9,424 nt of DNA from contig JAAZCT010000028.1 in NCBI GenBank assembly GCA_012513165.1, positions 1 to 9,424 of the forward strand. Reading direction: 5' to 3'. The notes under the pieces are model-generated. The model did not search any database, was not told where the DNA came from, and saw only the letters and a list, made by a program, of their open reading frames with translations. The stretch is from Actinomycetales bacterium. GTDB lineage: Bacteria; Actinomycetota; Actinomycetes; Propionibacteriales; Nocardioidaceae. Shown here one piece after another: positions 1 through 6,286 of the stretch. The position numbers and the translations under genes were made by a program. Each line of letters starts with the position of its first letter. Position 1 is the first letter of the stretch.

Positions 1-1
1 G

Positions 2-211
2 GTCTATGTGGTGGGGGTTCACCCCTCGGCGCACGGTCAGGGACTCGGCACAGCCCTCACCGCTCACGGTCTCTCGTATCTGGCTGACGCAGGGGTGGAG
101 GCGATCGATCTCTACGTCGAAGCCGACAACCACGCGGCACTTGCCGTTTACCGAAATCTCGGTTTCATCGAGATGAATCGCGACGTTCTGTACCAGAAGC
201 GTGCCGGTTAA
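2..211 (+). CDS. mshD: Mycothiol synthase MshD, C-terminal fragment (GNAT acetyltransferase)
   Basis: This is the end of a gene that begins before the window; 69 codons and a TAA stop are visible. MshD acetylates cysteinyl-glucosaminyl-inositol with acetyl-CoA, the last step of mycothiol synthesis in the cytoplasm. The fragment is the core of a GNAT domain: a VVGVHPSAHGQGLG stretch matches motif A, the acetyl-CoA pyrophosphate-binding loop (Q/R-x-x-G-x-G/A type). It is followed by LYVEADNHAALAVYRNLGF, the beta5-alpha4 portion that is very characteristic of the second GNAT domain of MshD. A RimI-like acetyltransferase is the alternative, but the LYVEADN...AVYRNLGF wording and the position directly before pst genes favour MshD. 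Full MshD proteins have about 300 residues in two GNAT domains, so most of the gene is missing here. No clear terminator follows it. Confidence 0.8.
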   Translation, partial: VYVVGVHPSAHGQGLGTALTAHGLSYLADAGVEAIDLYVEADNHAALAVYRNLGFIEMNRDVLYQKRAG

Positions 212-295
212 CTCCCTCGGCTTGATGCCCGATTCGTACTCTTTTTCGCTGATCTTGCAACCTCAAAACGTGGGCATTCCTAACATTTGGGGACT

Positions 296-317
296 GTTCA
301 CCCTGCGTTAACCCAAG
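296..317 (+). promoter_or_regulatory. Candidate PHO box (two tandem 11-bp units) upstream of pstS
   Basis: Two adjacent 11-bp units, GTTCACCCTGC (296-306) and GTTAACCCAAG (307-317), share GTT-ACCC spacing. This is the layout of actinobacterial phosphate boxes, which are direct repeats of a GTTCACC-like core with an 11-bp period bound by the phosphate-starvation response regulator PhoP/PhoR. A further GTTACTTAACC lies at 330-340 and CTTAAC recurs at 334-339 and 343-348, so more subsites are possible. The box is about 90 bp before the pstS start, where an activator site would be expected. GATACT at 322-327 could be the -10 element, but this is weak. The assignment rests on motif resemblance only. 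Confidence 0.6.
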
Positions 318-405
318 AACAGATACTTGGTTACTTAACCCTCTTAACGTCGTCCTCGACACGGTAACTCGCCGCGTCAAGGAAGAAACCCAGAGAGGTA
401 ACCAC

Positions 406-1488
406 GTGAATCGCAAATCCTTGCGTGCCTTGGCCGCAGGCTCGGCCGGCACCATTCTCCTGTTCGGTACTGCCGCATGCGGAACGTCGGACAACAACGA
501 CGACTCGGCTAAAGGCGACCTACACGGAACGCTCAACGGCGCAGGCGCAAGTTCGCAAGAGTCGGCCATCGGCGCTTGGCGTCAAGGCTTCCAGCAAGCC
601 AACGAAGGCGTCACCGTCAACTATGACCCCATCGGTTCAGGTGGCGGGCGTGAACAGTTCATTGCCGGCGGCATCTCCTTCGCGGGATCTGACGCGTTCC
701 TCGACGAGGACGAACTCACCGCTGCCACCGAGCGCTGCTCAAGCGACATCGTCTCGGTTCCGGTCTACGTCAGCCCCATCGCTGTCATCTTCAACCTCGA
801 CAACGTCAAGGAACTGAAGCTGGATTCGGCAACGCTTGGCTCGATCTTCGAAGGCAAAATCACCAGCTGGGACGACGCTGCCATCAAGGCGCTAAACCCA
901 GGCATTGACCTGCCTAGCAGCAAGATCACGCCAGTCCACCGCGGCGACGACTCGGGCACCACGAAGAACTTCACCGACTACTTGACCGCCGCTTCCGGTG
1001 GCACCTGGACCGGTGGAGCTGTTGAAACGTGGCCGGTCAAGGGCGGCGAAGCAGCGAACGGCACTTCCGGTGTCGTCTCGGCAGTGAAGTCCGGATCAGG
1101 CACCATCGGCTACGCCGACGCCAGCCAAGCCGACGGTTTGGCCACTGCCTCGATCAAGGTCGGAAGCGAATTCGTCAATCCGACTCCTGAAGCAGCAGCT
1201 CAGGTTCTCGACACAGCCGAGCGAGTTGCTGACCGCAGCGACACGGACATCGCGCTCAAGATCGATCGCACCACGACCGCATCAGGTGTGTATCCGATCG
1301 TCATGGTTTCGTACCAGATCGCATGCCAGAAGTACGAAGACGCTAACGAACAAAAGCTCGTTAAGTCTTGGTTGACCTGGGTCGCAAGCGCTGAAGGTCA
1401 GAAAGCCGCTGCAGATTCCGCAGGCTCAGCTCCGCTTTCGGAGGACTTCGCGGCAACTGTGAAGACGGCAATCGATTCGATTAGCTGA
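406..1488 (+). CDS. pstS: Phosphate ABC transporter substrate-binding lipoprotein PstS
   Basis: PstS captures inorganic phosphate outside the membrane and delivers it to the PstCA channel. The GTG start at 406 is supported by a GAGAGG Shine-Dalgarno 7 bp upstream (393-398). The 360-aa protein opens with MNRK, a hydrophobic stretch (residues 8-24) and Cys25 followed by Gly, a lipoprotein signal peptide. The lipobox reads T-A-A-C, with Thr rather than the usual Leu at -3. Residues 26-38 are an Asn/Asp-rich linker. Phosphate-binding motifs of the family are in order: GAGASSQ (45-51), YDPIGSGGGREQF (73-85), FAGSDAF (92-98) and RGDDSGTT (179-186). These carry the Ser, Asp, Arg and Ser-Gly-Thr residues that ligate phosphate in known PstS structures. 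Length is normal for the family. It is first gene of pstSCAB, probably induced by phosphate limitation through the upstream PHO box. Confidence 0.96.
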   Translation: MNRKSLRALAAGSAGTILLFGTAACGTSDNNDDSAKGDLHGTLNGAGASSQESAIGAWRQGFQQANEGVTVNYDPIGSGGGREQFIAGGISFAGSDAFLDEDELTAATERCSSDIVSVPVYVSPIAVIFNLDNVKELKLDSATLGSIFEGKITSWDDAAIKALNPGIDLPSSKITPVHRGDDSGTTKNFTDYLTAASGGTWTGGAVETWPVKGGEAANGTSGVVSAVKSGSGTIGYADASQADGLATASIKVGSEFVNPTPEAAAQVLDTAERVADRSDTDIALKIDRTTTASGVYPIVMVSYQIACQKYEDANEQKLVKSWLTWVASAEGQKAAADSAGSAPLSEDFAATVKTAIDSIS

Positions 1489-1498
1489 CTCTTTTGAT

Positions 1499-1526
1499 CT
1501 CGTCGAACTCCTCCGTGTTCGACGAG
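1499..1526 (+). promoter_or_regulatory. Perfect 10-bp hairpin in the pstS-pstC gap
   Basis: CTCGTCGAAC (1499-1508) and GTTCGACGAG (1517-1526) are exact reverse complements around an 8-nt loop. The stem can grow by about three weaker pairs (1496-1498 with 1527-1529). It starts 11 bp after the pstS stop. No U-run follows, so it is not a textbook intrinsic terminator. A hairpin here could act as a partial terminator or protect the 3' end of a processed pstS mRNA. Either would give more PstS than PstC, PstA or PstB, as is usual for a periplasmic or lipoprotein binding protein compared with its permease. Confidence 0.7.
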
Positions 1527-1553
1527 GTTATGAGAGCCCGTTTCACCACTGAT

Positions 1554-1558
1554 GAGGA
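1554..1558 (+). promoter_or_regulatory. Shine-Dalgarno deciding the pstC start
   Basis: GAGGA at 1554-1558 stands 8 bp before the GTG at 1567. The in-frame ATG at 1552 overlaps this element and has no purine-rich sequence of its own before it, so GTG 1567 is the better start for pstC. Confidence 0.6.
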
Positions 1559-1566
1559 CTACTAGC

Positions 1567-2487
1567 GTGAGCAAGACTATTCAACGCCCTGGAGACACCA
1601 TTTTTCGCGGCTTGGCCCAATCAGCTGCATTCGTGATCCTCGTGACCCTGGCTGCCGTGGCACTTTTTCTCACCGCGAAAGGGATCCCCGGGATCACCGC
1701 GGACGCCGATCAAGTCAAACACGGCACGACGTTTGCCACGTTCGTTATCCCACTCGTTTTCGGAACGCTGTGGGCTGCGTTGCTGGCGCTTGTGTTCGCC
1801 ACCCCGATCGCCATCGGAGTGGCACTGTTTATTAGCCACTACGCGCCTCGACGCCTGTCTGGCCCGATCGGATACGTGATCGACCTGCTCGCCGCCGTTC
1901 CGAGCGTTGTGTTCGGCGCGTGGGGCATGATGACCCTCGCCCCAGCCATGCAAGGGCCGTACGCCTGGCTTGAAGAGAATCTGGGGTTCATTCCGCTCTT
2001 CGCAGGCCCAGCCTCGTCAACCGGCAGAACCATGCTGACTGCCGCTCTAGTCCTAGCAATCATGATCCTGCCGATCATGACGGCACTTTGCCGCGAGATT
2101 TTTCTCCAGACTCCGCGCCTCAACGAGGAAGCCGCACTCGCTCTGGGAGCCACACGCTGGGAAATGGTTCGGATGAGCGTCTTTCCTCACGCGAAGTCCG
2201 GGATTATCTCCGCCGCCATGCTGTCGCTCGGCCGCGCTTTAGGCGAGACCATGGCCGTTGCGATGGTGCTGTCGGCCTCCGGGATCATCACCTTCAACGT
2301 CATCAGTTCGACAAATCCATCGACCATCGCGGCCAACATCGCGCTGAGTTTCAATGAGGCGAGCGGACTGACCGTCAACGCCCTCATCGCGACGGGCCTC
2401 GTACTCTTCGTGATCACCTTCGCAGTGAACTTCGCTGCACGTTTGTTGATCGGCAGCCCCAAGCGCGCTAAAGGAGCTAAAAAGTGA
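1567..2487 (+). CDS. pstC: Phosphate ABC transporter permease PstC
   Basis: PstC is one of the two inner-membrane subunits forming the phosphate channel with PstA. The chosen GTG start gives 306 aa beginning MSKTIQRPGD; starting at ATG 1552 would add five residues but lacks a ribosome-binding site. About six hydrophobic segments are visible. The first (about residues 15-35, AAFVILVTLAAVALFLTA) precedes a loop, and the rest form the binding-protein-dependent permease core. The EAA loop that docks on the ATPase begins near residue 187, EEAALALGATRWEMVRMSVFP, with the expected conserved Gly. It is followed by SLGRALGETMAVAMV, a signature of PstC. The length is near the lower end of the family, with no missing core segment noticed. 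It lies 78 bp after pstS behind a hairpin, and its last four bases overlap the pstA start, pointing to translational coupling. Confidence 0.95.
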   Translation: MSKTIQRPGDTIFRGLAQSAAFVILVTLAAVALFLTAKGIPGITADADQVKHGTTFATFVIPLVFGTLWAALLALVFATPIAIGVALFISHYAPRRLSGPIGYVIDLLAAVPSVVFGAWGMMTLAPAMQGPYAWLEENLGFIPLFAGPASSTGRTMLTAALVLAIMILPIMTALCREIFLQTPRLNEEAALALGATRWEMVRMSVFPHAKSGIISAAMLSLGRALGETMAVAMVLSASGIITFNVISSTNPSTIAANIALSFNEASGLTVNALIATGLVLFVITFAVNFAARLLIGSPKRAKGAKK

Positions 2488-3566
2488 CCTCTCTACTGAC
2501 CCGGCCGGCGGCGCCGTCTGCGGGCCCGCCGTCGCTCAACCGCCCCGCTGGCCGACGCCCCTTGCCCCAAGGCTTAACAGCAGCAATCTGGGCGACCTCT
2601 GGGCTGGCTTTGGCTACGGGATTTCTCACGGACCTCGGTGGCGCTCGGGGCTTCGGGCTTGCTTGGCTGATCGCCATGCTGGTGCCACTCGCGTCCCTCG
2701 TTTTTGAAGGTCGCCGCAAGGCAACAGACCGATTCGTCACCGTGCTGGTCGTGACGGCGTTCATGATCGCTGTCATTCCGCTCGTCAGCATCCTCAGCAC
2801 GGTCATCGCCAAGGGTGCACCGGTGCTCTCAGCCGAGTTCTTCACCACCTCAATGCGCAATGTCGTGGGCGAAGGCGGCGGCATTCAACATGCCATGCTG
2901 GGGACGCTCATCATTACCGGCTTCGCCACGCTTATCTCGGTTCCGATTGGACTGTTCGCGGCGATCTACCTGATCGAGTACTCCGACGGCGGGCCGACCG
3001 CTCGCGGACTGCGTTTCCTCACGGATGTCATGACCGGGATCCCGTCGATTGTGGCCGGCCTGTTCGCATACGCCTTGTTCGTGCTGATCTTTGGGGAAGG
3101 CATTCGCATGGGGCTCGGCGGCGCCGTGGCACTGTCCGTGTTGATGATCCCCGTGGTGATTCGCTCGAGTGAAGAGATGCTGAAGCTGGTTCCGAACGAA
3201 CTGCGCGAAGCGTCCTGGGCACTCGGAGTCTCACGCTGGCGCACGATCGTCAAAGTGGTACTTCCTACTGCTTTGGCCGGAATCGTCACTGGCGTGACGC
3301 TCGCCATCGCCCGCGTGATCGGCGAGACCGCCCCGCTGTTGATCATCGCCGGCATGACGGACTCGGTGAACACGAATCCGCTCGACGGACGCATGGCAAC
3401 GCTGCCCGTGTTTGCCTATTCGGCGCTGATGAACCCTGGCGTTCCCCCGCAGCCAAGTATCGACCGCGCGTGGGGTGCGGCGCTGACACTCCTGATCATC
3501 GTGATGCTGCTCAACCTGGTTGCCCGCGGCATTTCTTACTTATTCTCCCCCGCCCAACGGCGATGA
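2484..3566 (+). CDS. pstA: Phosphate ABC transporter permease PstA with N-terminal membrane extension
   Basis: PstA is the second channel subunit of the Pst phosphate importer. The GTG start at 2484 overlaps the pstC stop (GTGA) and has AAGGAG at 2471-2476, 7 bp upstream. The protein has 360 residues, longer than the roughly 280-300 of E. coli-type PstA. The surplus is N-terminal: a Pro/Arg-rich cytoplasmic head (1-29), then two extra hydrophobic segments (about 30-48 and 57-74), before the usual first helix (about 84-109). The EAA loop begins near residue 239, ELREASWALGVSRWRTIVKV, and is followed by ARVIGETAPLLIIAG, the PstA counterpart of the conserved RxxGET segment. The core is intact, so the protein should be functional. 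The role of the two extra helices is unknown to me; extended PstA proteins do occur in actinobacteria. Confidence 0.94.
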   Translation: MTSLLTRPAAPSAGPPSLNRPAGRRPLPQGLTAAIWATSGLALATGFLTDLGGARGFGLAWLIAMLVPLASLVFEGRRKATDRFVTVLVVTAFMIAVIPLVSILSTVIAKGAPVLSAEFFTTSMRNVVGEGGGIQHAMLGTLIITGFATLISVPIGLFAAIYLIEYSDGGPTARGLRFLTDVMTGIPSIVAGLFAYALFVLIFGEGIRMGLGGAVALSVLMIPVVIRSSEEMLKLVPNELREASWALGVSRWRTIVKVVLPTALAGIVTGVTLAIARVIGETAPLLIIAGMTDSVNTNPLDGRMATLPVFAYSALMNPGVPPQPSIDRAWGAALTLLIIVMLLNLVARGISYLFSPAQRR

Positions 3567-3587
3567 CCAACTAACAAAAGGAATCTG

Positions 3588-4367
3588 ATGGCTCACCACA
3601 TTGATGTGACCGACTTGAATATCTATTACGGGGACTTCCTCGCAGTAGAAAACGTCAACATCTCCATCCCTGCTCGTTCCGTAACGGCTTTCATTGGCCC
3701 ATCCGGCTGCGGCAAGTCCACCTTCCTGCGCTCCTTGAACCGAATGCACGAAGAGATCAAGGGCGCGCACGTGGACGGCAAGGTCATCGCGAATGGTCAA
3801 GACCTGTATGCCTCGACTGTCGATCCTGTTGATGTGCGTCGCCAGATCGGCATGGTGTTCCAACGTCCAAACCCGTTCCCGACGATGTCGATTGCACAGA
3901 ACGTGTTGGCTGGACCTCGGCTCAACAGCAAGCGGATGAAGAAGTCGACTGCCGACGACATCGTCGAGAAGTCGCTGACGCGTGCTGGATTGTGGAACGA
4001 GGTTAAGGACCGCCTTGGCCGTCCCGGATCGGGCCTATCCGGCGGCCAACAGCAACGTTTGTGCATCGCTCGCGCGATCGCAGTAGAGCCGGATGTGTTG
4101 TTGATGGACGAACCGTGTTCGGCCCTCGACCCGATCTCTACCAGCGTGATCGAGGACTTGATCCACGAGTTGAAAACTGACTACACGATCGCGATCGTGA
4201 CGCACAATATGCAGCAAGCTGCTCGCGTGTCAGATCGCACTGCGTTCTTCAACCTCAACGGCGTGGGCCAGCCAGGACGCCTGATCGAGCACGGGCCAAC
4301 TGAGCTGGTCTTCTCAAACCCGAGCGAGGCAGCGACCGAGGCATACATCCAAGGACGCTTCGGCTAG
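3588..4367 (+). CDS. pstB: Phosphate ABC transporter ATP-binding protein PstB
   Basis: PstB hydrolyses ATP to drive phosphate import through PstCA on the cytoplasmic side. The ATG at 3588 has AAGGAA at 3578-3583. The 259-aa length is typical. All nucleotide-binding elements are intact: Walker [10 protein letters not shown] (37-45), Q-loop Gln92 in VFQRPNP, signature LSGGQQQR (150-157), Walker B VLLMDEP (170-176) with Glu175, and switch His206 in IVTHNM. The [18 protein letters not shown] stretch after Walker A and CSALDPIST after Walker B are typical of PstB rather than other importers. It is the last gene of the operon, 21 bp after pstA. No phoU follows, which differs from E. coli pstSCAB-phoU. 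Its stop is 15 bp from the stop of the opposing pit gene and no terminator is visible between them. Confidence 0.97.
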   Translation: MAHHIDVTDLNIYYGDFLAVENVNISIPARSVTAFIGPSGCGKSTFLRSLNRMHEEIKGAHVDGKVIANGQDLYASTVDPVDVRRQIGMVFQRPNPFPTMSIAQNVLAGPRLNSKRMKKSTADDIVEKSLTRAGLWNEVKDRLGRPGSGLSGGQQQRLCIARAIAVEPDVLLMDEPCSALDPISTSVIEDLIHELKTDYTIAIVTHNMQQAARVSDRTAFFNLNGVGQPGRLIEHGPTELVFSNPSEAATEAYIQGRFG

Positions 4368-4382
4368 GAATTATCGACTAGG

Positions 4383-5405
4383 TCAGGGCAAGAAGATGCG
4401 AGCGAAGAAGTAGAAGATGGCGGCAACAACAGCGGCAGCGGGCATGGTGACAACCCATGCCACGACGATGCCCTTGGCCACACCCCAGCGCACTGCGCTA
4501 AACCGCTTCGTTGCACCTGCACCCATGATCGCCGAGGTGATCGTATGAGTGGTGGACACGGGCGCGTGCAGGCCCATCGCCATGACGTAAAGGACCGTGG
4601 CTGCGGTGGCTTCAGCTGCGAAGCCCTTAGGCGGATCGAGTTCGATGATGCGTCGGCCGAGCGTGCGCATGATGCGCCAGCCGCCCGAGTACGTTCCCAA
4701 GGCAATCGCTGTCGCGGCGGCGACAATGACCCACATAGGCACGTCCTTGCCATCGTGGAGTCCTCCAGCCATCAAGGCAAGCACGATGATGCCCATCGTC
4801 TTCTGGGCATCTTGCAAACCGTGCCCCAAGGCCATGCCGGCAGCCGAGATGGTTTGGGCGTAACGGAAGTTTCGATTGAGCGGGGCCGGACGTGCCTTGC
4901 GGAAAATCCACATGATGGCCGTCATCAGACCGAAAGCCAGACCGAACCCCAGCAACGGCGAAAGCACCATTGGGATAGCCACTTTTTCGACGAGTGTGTC
5001 CCATTTGACTGTCGTCGCCGATGCAACGCCTGCGCCCACAATGCCGCCGATCAGTGCGTGGGACGAGGAGGACGGAATACCGTAGGCCCACGTAATGAGG
5101 TTCCACGTGATGGCGCCAATCAGCGCGGCAAGCACGATCGTGAGCGCGTGAACTTGATCCGTGGAACTAGTGATCCCCGCACTCTCAATATCGATAATGC
5201 CTTGGATGGTTTTGGCGACACCGACACCGAGCCAAGCACCCGCGAAGTTAAGCACAGCAGCCATCAACAGCGCCGCCCGTGGAGTTAGCGCACGCGTCGA
5301 CACCGATGTTGCGATGGCGTTGGCCGCATCATGGAAACCGTTGGTGTAATCGAATATCAAGGCGATGACCACAACGGCGATCACCATGACGAGGGTGAGG
5401 TCCAC
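4383..5405 (-). CDS. pit: Low-affinity inorganic phosphate transporter, Pit (PHO4) family
   Basis: Pit carries metal-phosphate across the cytoplasmic membrane, coupled to protons, when phosphate is plentiful. The GTG start directly follows the stop of the PhoU-like gene with no gap. AAGGAG (complement of 5412-5417), inside the end of that gene, gives a 6-bp spacing. The 340-aa protein is nearly all hydrophobic helices and has the two inverted PHO4 repeats. The N-terminal signature is NGFHDAANAIATSVSTRAL (22-40) and the C-terminal one is ALGHGLQDAQKTMG (192-205). SSSSHALIGG (112-121) and PVSTTHT (282-288) are the paired Ser-x-His loops of the family. The second signature has Gln198 where Asn is common (HGxNDxQK); the neighbouring Asp199 is kept. 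Length is in the range of short bacterial Pit proteins. Specificity for phosphate rather than sulfate is inferred from the PhoU-like partner and the adjacent pst operon. Confidence 0.93.
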   Translation of the reverse strand: MDLTLVMVIAVVVIALIFDYTNGFHDAANAIATSVSTRALTPRAALLMAAVLNFAGAWLGVGVAKTIQGIIDIESAGITSSTDQVHALTIVLAALIGAITWNLITWAYGIPSSSSHALIGGIVGAGVASATTVKWDTLVEKVAIPMVLSPLLGFGLAFGLMTAIMWIFRKARPAPLNRNFRYAQTISAAGMALGHGLQDAQKTMGIIVLALMAGGLHDGKDVPMWVIVAAATAIALGTYSGGWRIMRTLGRRIIELDPPKGFAAEATAATVLYVMAMGLHAPVSTTHTITSAIMGAGATKRFSAVRWGVAKGIVVAWVVTMPAAAVVAAIFYFFARIFLP

Positions 5406-6023
5406 TCAGGACTCCTTGACGGCGATCTGTTCGATCGTATTGGCAACTTCTTCGAAACCATCGATCGCTTGCTCGACTGACTCGACGATGTCTTTAAGTT
5501 TCAGCACCTGAATCGCTTTATAGTTGCCGTTAAACAAATCCGCGAGGATGCGACGATGGTTGCGATCGCCCTCGTTCTCGAGACGGTTGATCTCGATCCA
5601 GTAGTCACTGAGGTGTTTCATGGTCCGCAACCGCGGCATCGCTTCAGCGGTGAGCTTAGCTGCCTTCTGCAGGATCTCTACCTGCCCGGCGAAGTACTCC
5701 GGGAATTCTTCGACACCGTAAAGCACCGCGCAATCGACGACTTCATCCATGTAATCCATGATGTCGTCGAGGCCGCTGGCAAGAGCGTAAATGTCTTCGC
5801 GATCGAATGGCGTGATGAACGTGCTGTTCACCAGTTTCACGATCGAGTGGGTGGTGTCGTCAGCAGCATTCTCAGCGGCATGCATTTGCTTAACGAGTTC
5901 TTGGGAATCATTGTCCGAATCGAGCAAGCGTGCAACCATGTCAGCACCGACCACAAGGTGGTTGGCAGCTTCAGTAAATAGGTCGTAGAACGTGGCTTCG
6001 ACTGGGCGGATTTTGAACCGCAC
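5406..6023 (-). CDS. DUF47 / PhoU-like protein partnered with Pit
   Basis: Proteins of this family (PhoU-like, DUF47) are cytoplasmic helical bundles, commonly encoded just before a pit gene and thought to control or assist that transporter. GTG at 6023 gives MRFKIRPVEATFYDLF and 205 aa, the usual beginning and length. A TTG six codons earlier is also open, but AGGGAG lies between the two and 9 bp before the GTG. Two PhoU-type helical repeats are visible. The first has AAEN...DD (about 49-56), TPFDREDI (71-78) and LDDIMDYMDE (85-94). The second has LENEGDRNHR (148-157) and LKDIVESVEQAIDGFEEVAN (176-195). These acidic E/D-x-x-x-D positions match the metal-binding motifs of PhoU. The stop abuts the pit start, so the two are surely co-transcribed and probably translationally coupled. 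It is not the classical pst-linked PhoU, although both share the fold. Confidence 0.9.
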   Translation of the reverse strand: MRFKIRPVEATFYDLFTEAANHLVVGADMVARLLDSDNDSQELVKQMHAAENAADDTTHSIVKLVNSTFITPFDREDIYALASGLDDIMDYMDEVVDCAVLYGVEEFPEYFAGQVEILQKAAKLTAEAMPRLRTMKHLSDYWIEINRLENEGDRNHRRILADLFNGNYKAIQVLKLKDIVESVEQAIDGFEEVANTIEQIAVKES

Positions 6024-6032
6024 GAGCGTACT

Positions 6033-6038
6033 CTCCCT
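6033..6038 (-). promoter_or_regulatory. Shine-Dalgarno deciding the PhoU-like gene start
   Basis: On the - strand this reads AGGGAG, 9 bp before the GTG at 6023. It lies inside the codons that would follow the alternative TTG at 6041, so it argues for the shorter protein. A 6-bp inverted repeat (6024-6029 with 6069-6074) brackets the short gap that contains it and might affect access to the site; this is a weak observation. Confidence 0.6.
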
Positions 6039-6074
6039 CAACGGGTGGAACAGGTCGTCCCAATCGTAACGCTC

Positions 6075-6233
6075 TTAAGCAGGACTTTGTAATCCGACGC
6101 CCAGTAGTTCGTCTACCTCGGCCTGTGACAGCTTCTCGGACGCGCCAGAAGCCGCGATCATGAGGCGGCTTGCGAGGTCAATCTCGGCAAGTGCGTCATC
6201 GTCGCGAAGGCGGGCATCCAAAGGTTCTGTCAT
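6075..6233 (-). CDS. Small hypothetical protein (52 aa) heading the PhoU-like/pit unit
   Basis: I do not recognise a named family. The frame runs from ATG (6233-6231) to TAA (6077-6075). It starts MTEPLDARLRDDDALAEIDL, continues ASRLMIAASGASEKL and ends SQAEVDELLGVGLQSPA. It is acidic, has no membrane segment and no cysteine, and looks like two short amphipathic helices (about 7-28 and 36-46) separated by a Gly/Ser turn. The composition is protein-like and the codon choice resembles its neighbours. The Shine-Dalgarno is weak: TGGA about 6 bp upstream. It precedes the PhoU-like gene by 51 bp on the same strand, so it is probably in one transcript with it and pit. The LSQAEVDELLG tail resembles the short N-terminal motif of FliM, but this is likely convergence of a helical peptide. 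Function unknown; a small regulator or partner of the phosphate proteins is only a guess from position. Confidence 0.68.
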   Translation of the reverse strand: MTEPLDARLRDDDALAEIDLASRLMIAASGASEKLSQAEVDELLGVGLQSPA

Positions 6234-6286
6234 TGCGATTCCAGGTAGTCGGGGGAAGGTTTTTACTAGCCTAAAGGGGCGTGAGC

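Noticed and set aside
225..277. ATGCCC (225-230) and GGGCAT (272-277) as an mshD terminator
   Set aside because: Only 6 bp of stem around a 41-nt loop and no U-tract; chance is sufficient explanation.
165..569. Open frame on the - strand across the pstS promoter and start
   Set aside because: It overlaps two better genes, is rich in Ser/Arg/Pro and would bury the PHO box. I see no motif or ribosome-binding site to support it.
1552..1566. ATG at 1552 as the pstC start
   Set aside because: No ribosome-binding site precedes it, while GTG 1567 has GAGGA at 8 bp. The alternative remains possible and would add five residues.
4545..5288. A long open frame on the + strand opposite pit (247 codons)
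   Set aside because: It is antisense to a well-supported Pit gene. The translation is rich in His, Arg and Cys with no recognisable motif, which is typical of a shadow frame in GC-rich DNA.
6024..6041. TTG at 6041 as the start of the PhoU-like protein
   Set aside because: The AGGGAG element lies downstream of it and is correctly spaced for GTG 6023, which also gives the usual family N-terminus.
6096..6128. FliM-like LSQxEVDxLL motif in the small protein as evidence for a flagellar role
   Set aside because: The motif is very short, is C-terminal rather than N-terminal, and no flagellar or chemotaxis gene is nearby.
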